A stretch of 64,000 bases of DNA, taken from Gaiellasilicea sp963707575. Lineage in GTDB: Bacteria; Actinomycetota; Thermoleophilia; Gaiellales; Gaiellaceae. Positions 1-7,718 of this stretch are shown here, piece after piece. Position 1 is the stretch's first letter, and the number at the start of each line of letters is the position of its first letter. The position numbers and the translations under genes are program-made. Location: positions 310,001 to 374,000 of the forward strand of contig OY970171.1 in assembly GCA_963707575.1 (NCBI GenBank), written 5' to 3'. The notes under the pieces are model-generated. The model ran no database searches and was not told the origin of the DNA. It saw only the letters and a program-made list of their open reading frames with translations.

Positions 1-2
1 CG

Positions 3-566
3 AAGGAGACCGGCAAGGGCACGGGCCTCGGGCTTGCCACGGTGTACGGGATCGTCAAGCAGAGCGGAGGCTATGTCGCCGTCGAGAGCGAGCCGGACGA
101 AGGCACGGCCTTCACGGTGTACCTGCGCCGCGACGCCGAGGCGCGGGTGCCGCGGATCGAGCCGGTGCCGGATGACGCGGTGCCGCAGCCGGCGACGCAC
201 CCGGCCGCGGAGACCGTGCTCCTCGTCGAGGACGAGGAGGTCGTGCGCCGCCTCGTCCGGCAGGTGCTCGAGAACGACGGCTATCACGTGCTCGAGGCGC
301 ACGACGGCGAGGTCGCGCTCGAGCTCGCCCGTTCCACACCCGTGGATCTGCTCCTCACGGACCTCGTGATGCCGAAGGTCGGCGGCCGCGAGGTCGCCGA
401 CGGGCTGCGCCGCACGAATCCCGACCTGAAGGTGATCTACATGTCGGGGTACGCGGACGGCGCCATCCTCGAGAACGGCGTCCTCCAGGCGGGGACCGAG
501 CTGCTCGAGAAGCCGTTCGCCTTCTCCGCGCTGACGGAGAAGGTGCGCTCCGTCCTCGACGGCTAG
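3..566 (+). CDS. Hybrid sensor histidine kinase, C-terminal part (partial)
   Basis: The gene runs in from the left edge, so only the last 187 residues are visible. The first residues hold the kinase ATP-binding G2 box (GTGLGL) and the end of an HATPase_c fold (residues about 5-43). A proline-rich linker follows, then a full receiver domain from about residue 71, with acidic pocket E76/D77, phospho-acceptor D120 (in LLLTDLVMP) and the conserved Lys in EKPF. The kinase core therefore sits before its own receiver, a hybrid kinase whose output must go through another protein. The sensor region and phospho-His lie outside the window. The stop codon lies inside the left arm of the inverted-repeat element that follows. 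Confidence 0.9.
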   Translation, partial: KETGKGTGLGLATVYGIVKQSGGYVAVESEPDEGTAFTVYLRRDAEARVPRIEPVPDDAVPQPATHPAAETVLLVEDEEVVRRLVRQVLENDGYHVLEAHDGEVALELARSTPVDLLLTDLVMPKVGGREVADGLRRTNPDLKVIYMSGYADGAILENGVLQAGTELLEKPFAFSALTEKVRSVLDG

Positions 567-732
567 GAGGGTTTGGCGAAATACAGTCTGTGCCGCCGGG
601 CTGCGCTGCTCGCCCCGATGCGGCGTCCTCAGTCGCGCCGATAGCTTCGGCTATCGGCGCTCCCGGCGTCCTTGCCTCGAAACGACCAGCGCACCCCGAC
701 GACGAGCGGCATTCCGCCAAACCCTCCTAGCC
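561..732. repeat. MITE-like element with 18-bp terminal inverted repeats and a central TTCG hairpin
   Basis: The arms GGCTAGGAGGGTTTGGCG (561-578) and its exact reverse complement (715-732) bracket about 136 bp. Inside lies a perfect 11-bp stem with a TTCG loop (635-660). The flanking arms share further imperfect complementarity (GCCGC and GCGCTGNTCG blocks on both sides), so the whole element could fold into one long imperfect hairpin. The TAG stops of both convergent neighbours lie inside the terminal repeats. It could be a non-autonomous mobile element targeting CTAG, or an elaborate bidirectional terminator. It has no coding capacity that I trust. Only one copy occurs in this window. Confidence 0.6.
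635..660. terminator. Stem-loop, 11 bp with TTCG loop
   Basis: GCGCCGATAGC pairs perfectly with GCTATCGGCGC around TTCG, a very stable tetraloop. It lies between two convergent genes at the centre of the inverted-repeat element, so it could end transcription from either side. There is no strong T tract, so intrinsic termination is not proven. Confidence 0.5.
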
Positions 733-2673
733 CGCCGTGAGCGCGATCTCGGCCGGCAGCTCGTCGGGCTGGTCTTCCGGCTCGAGCTCGACCCGCGTGC
801 GCGCGTCGAAGTAGACGTACGACGTCGTCAGCGCGACGAAGGGCATCGAGAGTGCGTAGACGACTCCGGCGACGACGTTCACGAGCCCAAGCGGTGCGTC
901 CGACGCGAAGATCAGGAGGGCGCCGATGAGCGGCCCGGTGACGAGCGCGATCAGGCTGCCGGCGACGACGAGCGACGCGACCCGCCACCAGCGGCCGCGC
1001 ACGAGCTCGCTGCTGCGCTTGAGAGCCGCCCACGACGAGCGCTGCTCCAGCTCGACCACCTGGGCGAGCAGGGACCAGCGCACGGCGAACCAGAGCGCAA
1101 CCGGGATGAGCACCGCCGTGAGGGTCAGCGCCACCCAGACCACGACGGCGATCGCGATCGCTCCGAGCAGGGGGCGAATCCGGGTCATGGCCTGGGCATA
1201 GGCCTCGACCGGGCCGATCGAGCCGCCCTCGTCGATGCGAGCGAGAGCGCAGGTGGTCGCCGCCTGGACGAGCGAGATCCCGAGCAGCGTCAACGTCGCG
1301 CCGATCGCGAACGTGAGCAGCACGAGCGCGCCGGCTGCCTCGCCCGAGACGTCGCCACCCGTCAGGTCGAGCCCGCCGAGGATCAGAGCCTGGACGAGCG
1401 CGATCACCAGTGAGAGCGGGATCAGGACCGCGCCGATGCCGAGGAAGAGCCGGGCGTGCCCGACGTACATGAGCCCGGCGGCCGAGAGCACCTGCCCCCA
1501 GCTCCGTCTCCGCGCAAGGCGCAGCGGCGTTGCCGGGCGCCAGGTCGTCCTCGTCACGGCGAGCGCGACGAGCGCGAGCAGGGCGGTGAGAGCGAGCAAC
1601 ACCGGGAGCGGGCTCCGCAGGAGCTTTGTCAGCGCTCTCGACCCTCCTCCGACCGCGGAGCAGAACAGGTCGGTCGCTCCGGTTCCGAACAAGCCCCCGG
1701 TCGGCACGGCATAGGCCTGCGCGCGCCAGTTCTCCGAGATGGTGATCGGTTCCGTCCACGACCGCTTCAAGTTCGGCCCCGTCGGACCGTTGAAGAACGC
1801 CTCCTGCAGCTCGCCCCAGCGCCCTTCGAATGCGATCCAGGGCAGTGACCGCCGCGCCTCGGACGCGTCGCTCGGGATCGTCACGACGACCGGGTCGAGC
1901 TCGACGTGCGGCCCGCGTGTGTCGTCGCAGCCGACGCCCTGCTCGGCCGAGCTGCCGAGGAAGAGCGCCTCGTCGAAGAAGTTCGCGTGCGAGCCGGCGG
2001 CGGGGTAGACGACCGGGCGGCGACCGTCGACCAGCTCGAGCTTGTCCGCGTCCCAGTCGGCGCGTTCCGACCCCTCGTGCTGGCTGTAGCCGACTGCCAC
2101 CGGCTCCTCGCCGAGCGCCTCACGCGCGTCGCCGGCGTCGAAGAGGAGCTGGATGTTCTCCCAGTCACCCTCGTGCAGGTTGTTCCAGTCGTTGAACGAG
2201 TAGAAGAGCCAGTACTGGAGCGCCAGCTGCCCCGGGAAGCGCTCCTCGGTCGCGACGTGGGCGTAGACGGCGGGCGGGTGCCCCTCCGTCAGCCGCCGCG
2301 TCCACCGCTCGTAGTCGCACCCCGGGTTGAGCGCGTGGCCGGGGAAGTCGAGGTGATACTCGTACAGCCCTACGAGCGCCTCCGCATCCGGCCCGACCTC
2401 GATCAGGTCGGCGGCGTTCCACGGGCCGCGGAGCGCCACCGTCGGCTCGTCGAAGAGCAGCTCGACGTCCATCGGCTCGTACGGCTCCCCCGGCCCGCAC
2501 TCCTCGAGCTGCTCCACGATCCGCACGACCGGGGCATGCCGCTCCGCGAGCGCGATCTCGTCGTCGAGGTCGGCCGCCGCGACCGGCGCGGCGACGAGGG
2601 CCGCCAGCGCGAGCGCGGCGACGACTGCGGATCGCAGCGCCCGGCGCCAGACGGGTCCTCGAGCGTCGCTCAC
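727..2673 (-). CDS. Vps62-like secreted domain fused to a multi-pass membrane domain
   Basis: 648 aa. Residues 1-34 form a signal peptide (Arg-rich n-region, Ala/Leu-rich core, cleavage near PVAAA). Residues about 35-330 resemble the Vps62-related family: HAPVVRI near the start, an aromatic stretch around YWLFYSFNDW, HEGDWE, and the VVYPAAGSHANFF block. A transmembrane helix follows near 350-375. From about 385 to 630 there are roughly six hydrophobic helices of the kind seen in bacterial YciC/GDPD-associated membrane domains. The polar tail is acidic (EPEDQPDELPAE). The biochemical role of such proteins is unknown to me. The predicted topology puts the Vps62-like part outside the membrane. 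It converges on the kinase gene across the inverted-repeat element. Confidence 0.7.
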   Translation of the reverse strand: MSDARGPVWRRALRSAVVAALALAALVAAPVAAADLDDEIALAERHAPVVRIVEQLEECGPGEPYEPMDVELLFDEPTVALRGPWNAADLIEVGPDAEALVGLYEYHLDFPGHALNPGCDYERWTRRLTEGHPPAVYAHVATEERFPGQLALQYWLFYSFNDWNNLHEGDWENIQLLFDAGDAREALGEEPVAVGYSQHEGSERADWDADKLELVDGRRPVVYPAAGSHANFFDEALFLGSSAEQGVGCDDTRGPHVELDPVVVTIPSDASEARRSLPWIAFEGRWGELQEAFFNGPTGPNLKRSWTEPITISENWRAQAYAVPTGGLFGTGATDLFCSAVGGGSRALTKLLRSPLPVLLALTALLALVALAVTRTTWRPATPLRLARRRSWGQVLSAAGLMYVGHARLFLGIGAVLIPLSLVIALVQALILGGLDLTGGDVSGEAAGALVLLTFAIGATLTLLGISLVQAATTCALARIDEGGSIGPVEAYAQAMTRIRPLLGAIAIAVVVWVALTLTAVLIPVALWFAVRWSLLAQVVELEQRSSWAALKRSSELVRGRWWRVASLVVAGSLIALVTGPLIGALLIFASDAPLGLVNVVAGVVYALSMPFVALTTSYVYFDARTRVELEPEDQPDELPAEIALTAG

Positions 2674-2745
2674 AAGCAGTCACGTCCCCTACCTCGGTTG
2701 CCTCGCCAGGCTACCGCCCGTGCCGGGCCGCGTCGAGCGCTCCGG

Positions 2746-3108
2746 CTACTGGTGCATCGGCGCCGGGGTGCCCGGGGTATGGAGCAGGTTCTCCACCTCA
2801 CGGACGCCCCGTACCTTCTGTGTGCGGTTGACGAGCTCGTCGATCAGCTCGGGCGACTGGACCTCGCCGCGCAACTGCGTCACGCCGTGCTGGACGTTCA
2901 CGTTCACGAGTCCCTTGAGCGCGTGCTCCTCGCGGAAGAGCTCGGACTCCACCTTGGCCTTCAGCGTCTGATCGTCGTAGGTCGGCGGCGGCGTGACCGC
3001 CCTGCGCGCGCCTGCGACCACCTTGTGTGTGAACGCACGCACGTCTCGCTTCCGCACGACCCACGCGAGTCCCGCACCGACGAGCGCGAGCAATCCCAGC
3101 TTCCGCAT
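2746..3108 (-). CDS. BON-domain protein
   Basis: 120 aa. A short hydrophobic N-terminal segment (residues 1-18, LGLLALVGAGLAWVV) precedes a single BON domain at about 46-110 (KVESELF, the central Gly in HGVTQLRGEV, and VRGVREVENLL). BON domains bind membranes or phospholipid and are common in osmotic and envelope stress proteins. The N-terminus could be a membrane anchor rather than a cleaved signal, because basic residues follow it directly. It is divergent from yqgE with about 84 bp between the starts, and its own start has a GGAGGAACG-type ribosome site. Confidence 0.8.
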   Translation of the reverse strand: MRKLGLLALVGAGLAWVVRKRDVRAFTHKVVAGARRAVTPPPTYDDQTLKAKVESELFREEHALKGLVNVNVQHGVTQLRGEVQSPELIDELVNRTQKVRGVREVENLLHTPGTPAPMHQ

Positions 3109-3192
3109 TCCGTTCCTCCTTCGTGGCTGACCTCAGTCCCCTACCGCGAGACCGCCGGCCGAAACGTCGGCGGGGCAAGTACCTTTCCGGAC

Positions 3193-3726
3193 ATGAACGG
3201 AGATTCGCTCAAGGGAAGCCTGCTCGTGGCGACGCCGGCGCTCCTCGATCCGAACTTCCGCCGCACGGTCGTCCTCGTCGCCGAGCATGGCGATGCGGGC
3301 GCGATGGGAGTGGTGCTCAACCGGCCCTCCGAGACGGCCGTCGCGGAGGCGATCCCGGAGCTCGTGTCGCTCGCGGGAGACGAGGAGCCCGTGTTCGTGG
3401 GCGGGCCGGTGGCGGTCGACTCGCTGCTCGCGCTCGCGGAGGTCGAGGAGCCCGACGAGACGGTGGAGCTCGTGGTCGGAGCCGTCGCGTTCGTCCGGGA
3501 TCCCGAGGTTCCGGCCCTGCGGGGGCGGATCTTCGTCGGCTACGCCGGCTGGTCGCCGGGCCAGATCGAGGCCGAGCTCGACGAGGAGTCGTGGATCGTC
3601 GTCCCCGCCGAGCCGGACGACGTCTTCAGCGAGGACCCGGACGAGCTGTGGAGCTCTGTCCTCCGCCGCCAGGGCGGCCCGCTCGCGCTGCTCTCGTCGC
3701 TGCCGCCCGACCCGTCGCTGAACTAG
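3193..3726 (+). CDS. YqgE/AlgH family protein (DUF179)
   Basis: 177 aa, slightly shorter than the usual 185-190. The family hallmarks are present: N-terminal GSLLVATPALLDPNF, the VVLVAEH strand, GAMGVVLNRPSE, FVGGPV, and YAGWSPGQIEAEL followed by WIVVPA. The function is poorly defined; AlgH was linked to alginate regulation in Pseudomonas and the fold is a distinctive alpha/beta sandwich. The chosen ATG gives the canonical MNGDSLKGSLL start, although no strong Shine-Dalgarno precedes it. The frame stays open far upstream but that part has no family similarity. It converges on the flippase-like gene. Confidence 0.88.
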   Translation: MNGDSLKGSLLVATPALLDPNFRRTVVLVAEHGDAGAMGVVLNRPSETAVAEAIPELVSLAGDEEPVFVGGPVAVDSLLALAEVEEPDETVELVVGAVAFVRDPEVPALRGRIFVGYAGWSPGQIEAELDEESWIVVPAEPDDVFSEDPDELWSSVLRRQGGPLALLSSLPPDPSLN

Positions 3727-3746
3727 CGCAGGCTCGTTTCCCTGGG

Positions 3747-3781
3747 CTCGTCGCCCTGGGCTAATTTCCCTGGGCGACGAG
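3747..3781. terminator. Possible bidirectional terminator between yqgE and the flippase-like gene
   Basis: CTCGTCGCCC (3747-3756) pairs perfectly with GGGCGACGAG (3772-3781) across a 15-nt loop containing AATTT. The right arm overlaps the last codons of the minus-strand gene. Three copies of CCCTGGGC are packed into the same 40 bp. Placement between convergent stops fits termination, but the loop is long and no T run follows. Confidence 0.4.
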
Positions 3782-4753
3782 GTCCTTGCGCTCGGCGTCG
3801 AGCTCCGCCGCCATCTCGCGCGGCGTGCTCCGGAGCAACAGGAGGCCGACGAGGAGCAGAAACGCCTCGACCAGCGTGATCGCGAGCCGGTTGAGGACGA
3901 TCGCACCGAGCGCGACGCCCTCCGACACGACCGCGAGCAGCAGGCCGTACACGGACGCCTCGCGCACACCGAGCCCCGAGGGGGCGAAGACCGCCAGCAC
4001 TGCCACGATCGCGCCCACCGCGCTGGCGCCGCCGAGATACGGGATCGAGGAGATCGGCGGGTCGCCGCCGACCGACCGGAGGAGGAAGAAGAGCGACAGC
4101 CCCCCGAGCGGCCACGTGAGCGCATAGAAGCCGAGCAGCTCGAACGCAGTGCGTGACGGCAGCGGCTCGACGTCCTTCGCGCCGAAGGGTCGCAGCAGCC
4201 AGCTCGCGACGGTACGGAAGACCGGAGGCCAGAGCAGGACACCCAGCACGATCGCGAAGAGGCCGAGCGGCAGCAGCGGCGCGTCCGCGCCGCCGACGAA
4301 CGCGAGCCCGAACACGAACACGCCCACGCCCGCGATCGCCGAGAGCCCGGCCTCGAGCATGATCGACGCCAGCACCACGGGCGTCTCCTTCACCCCGAAG
4401 CGGCGCAGCGCGACGACGCGGGCAGCAGGCGTCCAGAACCCGCCCGGGATGTACTTCGCGAGCATCGAGAGCATCTCCGCCTGGAGCGCGACCGTGTACC
4501 GGAGGTGGATCCCGTAGGCGGCGAGGATCCGCATCCAGCCCAGCACGAACACGAGGTAGTACGCGGCCAGGACGACGAGGGCGATCCCGACCTCGACGGG
4601 GTCGGCGTGCCGCAGGAGCGGGGCCGCTTCGGCCCACACGTCCTGGAACGCCCAGGCGAGGATGCCGAACAGCACCGCGACGAGTACGAGTTGCACCGCG
4701 ACGACGACGCCGCGCCGGCGCAACGGTGCGGGAACGCGGTCGCGCAGCGTCAT
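3761..4753 (-). CDS. Flippase-like integral membrane protein (LPG synthase TM-domain family)
   Basis: 330 aa with about eight hydrophobic helices. It matches the lysylphosphatidylglycerol-synthase transmembrane family (UPF0104/AglD-like): an early helix (VQLVLVAVLFGILAWAF), AKYIPGGFWTPAARVVAL, VVLASIMLEAGLSAIAGVG, and the GLGVREASVYGLLL motif in the second half. There is no soluble aminoacyl-transferase domain, so it is the stand-alone type usually called flippase-like and thought to handle lipid-linked substrates; the substrate is not deducible. It starts 4 bp after the methyltransferase stop and probably shares its transcript. A polar tail after the last helix (ELDAERKDLVAQGN) is predicted cytoplasmic. 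Confidence 0.8.
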   Translation of the reverse strand: MTLRDRVPAPLRRRGVVVAVQLVLVAVLFGILAWAFQDVWAEAAPLLRHADPVEVGIALVVLAAYYLVFVLGWMRILAAYGIHLRYTVALQAEMLSMLAKYIPGGFWTPAARVVALRRFGVKETPVVLASIMLEAGLSAIAGVGVFVFGLAFVGGADAPLLPLGLFAIVLGVLLWPPVFRTVASWLLRPFGAKDVEPLPSRTAFELLGFYALTWPLGGLSLFFLLRSVGGDPPISSIPYLGGASAVGAIVAVLAVFAPSGLGVREASVYGLLLAVVSEGVALGAIVLNRLAITLVEAFLLLVGLLLLRSTPREMAAELDAERKDLVAQGN

Positions 4754-4757
4754 GCCC

Positions 4758-5363
4758 CTAGCCTACGCGCCGCGTCAGGCGATACAGGCCCCCGTGACTC
4801 AACTCCTCCGTGGGAGTCCGCTCCACGAGCCAGTCGTTCCCGGCTCCGGCGAGGAACTTTTGCAGCGCCGGCCGGCCCGGATCGGCGAGCCGCACCTCGC
4901 TGCCGAGCCGCGGGAGCAGCTCGCTCAGCTGGGGGGCGTTGCGCGCCTCGTAGAGGACGTCGGCCGCAAGCACGAGGTCGAAGGGGGCGCGCGCCACGAG
5001 CGCGTTCGGATTCGCCCACGCGACGCGGGCCGTCTCCAGCTCGGCCCCGTTGTCGCGCGCGTTGCGCTCCGCATAGGCGAGCGCCTCGGACGACCAGTCG
5101 GTCGCGAGGGCCCGGGCGCCGCCCAGCGCGGCGGCGATGCTCGGCAGAGCGAGCCCGCAGCCGAGCTCCACCACCGCGAGCCCGGCCAGCGGGAGCGCCG
5201 TCACCGCCCGCGCGAGCGCGATCGAGCTCGGCCACAGCTCGGCCCAGTAGGGCAGGAACTCCTCTTGATCGAAGGCCGCCTCGTCGATCAGCTCCGTCGC
5301 GTCGGGTGGGTGGGTGATCGCGAGGAGGCGGCCGCCGAGCTCGATCTCGTCCGTCACGTCCAC
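4758..5363 (-). CDS. Class I SAM-dependent methyltransferase (protein-lysine methyltransferase-like)
   Basis: 201 aa. SAM-binding motif I is VVELGCGLALPS (about 64-75), motif II is ALATDWS with its acidic Asp, and ADVLYE is the post-motif typical of the Methyltransf_16 group (ETFB-lysine and METTL-type enzymes). The upstream WAELWPSSIALARAV segment is also characteristic of that group. The target is probably a protein lysine or a small amine, but the sequence does not tell. It begins 12 bp after the stop of the second amino-acid permease and is likely co-transcribed with the uptake operon. A functional link to that transporter is not evident. Confidence 0.82.
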   Translation of the reverse strand: MDVTDEIELGGRLLAITHPPDATELIDEAAFDQEEFLPYWAELWPSSIALARAVTALPLAGLAVVELGCGLALPSIAAALGGARALATDWSSEALAYAERNARDNGAELETARVAWANPNALVARAPFDLVLAADVLYEARNAPQLSELLPRLGSEVRLADPGRPALQKFLAGAGNDWLVERTPTEELSHGGLYRLTRRVG

Positions 5364-5375
5364 GCTGCCTGCCCG

Positions 5376-6065
5376 CTAGATGAGCCGTTTCTCCAGCATC
5401 GCGGCCAGGCGCGTGAGCGGGAAGGAGATCAGGAAGAACATGATCGCGACGGCGCCGAAGATCTCGAACGCGTGGATCTCGCCCAGGCCGATCGGCGGGA
5501 TCGCGGTCAGCCGCTCGTTCTGGCGCTCCGCCGCCTCCAGCAGCTCGAGCCCGCCGATCACCTGCGCCAGCGTCGAGTTCTGGATGATGTTCACGAGCAG
5601 GCTCACGAACGGGGGCAGCAGCCGGCGCAGCGCCTGCGGCAGGATCACCCAGGAGTGCCGCCGCACCCAGCCGAAGCCGAGCGCCGACGCCGCCTCGTGC
5701 TGCTCGCGCGGGATCGACTGGACGGCGCCGCGGGTCGCCTCGGCCACCTGCGCGCTCCCCCAGAGGACGAGCGCGATCGCCGCGGCCAGCAGTGGGTCGT
5801 CGAACTGGAGCCGCGGCGAGACCGACGGCAGCCCGAAGTAGACAATGAAGACGGTGACGAGGATCGGCAGGCCGCGGAAGACCTCGATGTAGAGCCGGAT
5901 CAGCGCCTGCAGCGGCCGGAAGTGGATCGTCATCAGCGTCCCGAAAACGAGCCCGATGACCGCGCTGCCGACGACGGCGATCGCGGAGACTTTCAGCGTC
6001 CCCGGGAGGCCCTCGAAGACGATGTAGCGGGCGACCGGCTCGACCCAGTCGGGCAGGTCGATCAT
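5376..6065 (-). CDS. Polar amino-acid ABC transporter permease
   Basis: 229 aa from the ATG that overlaps the stop of the preceding permease (ATGA); an upstream in-frame start would add about 20 unconserved residues. It has the GlnP/HisM pattern: GLPGTLKVS near the start, EVFRGLPILV, then the EAA loop EAASALGFGWVRRHSWVILPQALRRLLPP that contacts the ATPase, and a final helix. It pairs with the neighbouring permease to form the membrane channel of a type I importer. The motif NSTLAQVIGGLELL is typical of the family. Confidence 0.9.
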   Translation of the reverse strand: MIDLPDWVEPVARYIVFEGLPGTLKVSAIAVVGSAVIGLVFGTLMTIHFRPLQALIRLYIEVFRGLPILVTVFIVYFGLPSVSPRLQFDDPLLAAAIALVLWGSAQVAEATRGAVQSIPREQHEAASALGFGWVRRHSWVILPQALRRLLPPFVSLLVNIIQNSTLAQVIGGLELLEAAERQNERLTAIPPIGLGEIHAFEIFGAVAIMFFLISFPLTRLAAMLEKRLI

Positions 6066-6736
6066 CGGGTCTCCGGGAGGGCGAGGTGCGACTCCAACAG
6101 GCGAATCAGCGCCGACAGCGTCCACACGAGCGCGAGGTAGACGACCGCCAGCACCGTCAGCGCCTCGGTCGTCTGCAGCGTCAGGTTGCTGATGTTGAGC
6201 GCCGTCGTCGTCAGCTCCGGATAGCCGATCACGTACATCAACGAGGTGTTCTTCAGCACCGAGATGTAGGTGTTGATCGACGACGGCAGCGCAATGCGGC
6301 CGCCGATCGGCAGCGTCACGTTGCGGAAGGTCGCGAGCCGGCCGAAGCCGAGCGCGTCGCCGGCCTCGCGGAAGCGGTACGGAACAGCCTCGAAGCCGGC
6401 CCGGAAGTTCTCGCTGTTGAACGCCCCGCCCCAGATCATCACCGAGAGCCAGGCGACCGTGAACTGGTCGAAGACGATCCCGAACTGGGGCAGCGCGTAG
6501 AAGATCATGAAGATCTGGACGAGGATCGGCGTGTTCCGGATCACCTCCACGTAGACCGCCGTGAACTGGCTGACGACGGGGATCCGGTGTGCGCGCGCCG
6601 CGCCGAGCACGAGGCCGATCACGAACGAGCCTGCGATCCCGTAGGCCGACACCTTCAGTGTGTTCTGGAGGCCGTCGACGAGCTCGGCCCGGTACTCCGA
6701 GACGAAGGCCCAGAGGTCGTACGTGGCCAGCAGCAT
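6062..6736 (-). CDS. Polar amino-acid ABC transporter permease
   Basis: 224 aa from ATG 6736; the frame is open to 6829, but that would overlap the binding-protein gene and run through a strong hairpin. Features are LQNTLKVSAYG, EVIRNTPILVQIFMIFYALP, and the EAA loop REAGDALGFGRLATFRNVTLPIGGRIALP. NTSLMYVIGYPEL follows. It forms a heterodimer with the next permease. The start has no clear Shine-Dalgarno. Translation may depend on refolding of the hairpin or begin at the adjacent in-frame TTG. Confidence 0.88.
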   Translation of the reverse strand: MLLATYDLWAFVSEYRAELVDGLQNTLKVSAYGIAGSFVIGLVLGAARAHRIPVVSQFTAVYVEVIRNTPILVQIFMIFYALPQFGIVFDQFTVAWLSVMIWGGAFNSENFRAGFEAVPYRFREAGDALGFGRLATFRNVTLPIGGRIALPSSINTYISVLKNTSLMYVIGYPELTTTALNISNLTLQTTEALTVLAVVYLALVWTLSALIRLLESHLALPETR

Positions 6737-6746
6737 CAAAGCGACA

Positions 6747-6778
6747 GAGAAGCGGCCGCGCGTGCGCGGCCGCTTCTC
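6747..6778 (-). other. Perfect 15-bp mRNA hairpin between binding-protein and permease genes
   Basis: GAGAAGCGGCCGCGC (6747-6761) is followed after two bases by its exact reverse complement (6764-6778). It lies just 3' of the binding-protein stop and 10 bp before the permease start, with no T tract. Such hairpins in ABC operons usually protect the upstream message and lower downstream expression, giving more binding protein than permease. That role here is inference. Confidence 0.6.
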
Positions 6779-6797
6779 GTAGTCATGCGGATTGAAA

Positions 6798-7718
6798 CTA
6801 GTTGCAAACGGTCTCCGCGGCAGGCGCACTGGCCGGCGCGTATCCGAAGTTGACGTTCGGTCGCAGGATGTTCTTCGAGAAGCCGTTCACGAAGCGGGCC
6901 GGCACGTTGTTGCGGAGGATGGGCAGAAACAGGTCCTTCTTCTTCATCAGGTTCAGCCGCGAGTCGACCCAGCGCTTCATCGCGGCGTTGCCCTGCTTGA
7001 TCCCGATCCCGTACGGCAGCGCGAGGAAGGTGTCCTCGGTCAGCTTCGCGGTCTGGTCCGCCGCCGCGACGCCGACGAGCACGGTGTCGTCCCACATCAG
7101 CGCATCCGCCCGGCCCTGGTTGAAGGCGAGCAGCGCGTTCGTGAAGCTGTCCGTCACGACCGCCTCGGTCTGCGTAAAGCAGCGCTTCAGCCATGTGTCG
7201 TAGATCGAGCCGCTCGTCGTCGCCACCTTGCGGCCAGCGAGGTTCGAGAGCGACTGCACCGGCGAGTCGTTCTTGACGAGCAGCCGGCCCGTAGCTTTGT
7301 AGTACGCCCGCGAGAAGTCGATCCTCGTATCCCGGGCGGCGGTGTAGGTGAATGTCGAGATGACGAGGTCGACGCGGTTCGTCGTCAGCAACGGCTCGCG
7401 GGCCGGCGTCGGGGCGCACACGAACGACACGCGCTGTGCACGGCCGAACGCGTAGCGGGCGAACCAGCGGGCGATCTCGACGTCGAAGCCGGCGTTCTTG
7501 CCCTGCACGTTGATGTACCCGAACGGCGGCGCGTCGCACTTGACCCCGACGACCCAGCGCTGGCGCTGCTTCACCTCCGCGGGCAGCGGCGGCAGCTTGG
7601 GCGCCGTCGCCTCCGCCCGGGTCGGGCCGGTCGAGCTCGTCGGCTGGGCGAAGCCTAGCGTCGCGGTACCCACCGCGATGAGGGCGACCCCGGCCGTGGC
7701 CAGCAAGATCCTCTTCAT
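6798..7718 (-). CDS. Amino-acid ABC transporter substrate-binding protein (SBP_bac_3)
   Basis: 306 aa. The signal peptide is residues 1-24 (MKRILLATAGVALIAVG...GFAQ) without a lipobox Cys, so it is secreted and held by the permease or wall rather than being a lipoprotein. Family 3 features: GVKCDAPPFGYIN, GFDVEIARWFA, VDLVISTFTYTAARDTRIDFSRAYY (the classic signature), then LAGRKVATTSGS and DALMWDD. A long C-terminal tail (ASAPAAETVCN) is unusual. The start overlaps the ATPase stop (ATGA). The substrate is a polar amino acid but cannot be narrowed. Confidence 0.92.
   Translation of the reverse strand: MKRILLATAGVALIAVGTATLGFAQPTSSTGPTRAEATAPKLPPLPAEVKQRQRWVVGVKCDAPPFGYINVQGKNAGFDVEIARWFARYAFGRAQRVSFVCAPTPAREPLLTTNRVDLVISTFTYTAARDTRIDFSRAYYKATGRLLVKNDSPVQSLSNLAGRKVATTSGSIYDTWLKRCFTQTEAVVTDSFTNALLAFNQGRADALMWDDTVLVGVAAADQTAKLTEDTFLALPYGIGIKQGNAAMKRWVDSRLNLMKKKDLFLPILRNNVPARFVNGFSKNILRPNVNFGYAPASAPAAETVCN

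Noticed and set aside
1906..3192. N-terminal extension of the YqgE reading frame
   Set aside because: The open frame runs antisense through the Vps62-like and BON genes. Family similarity begins only at the ATG at 3193.
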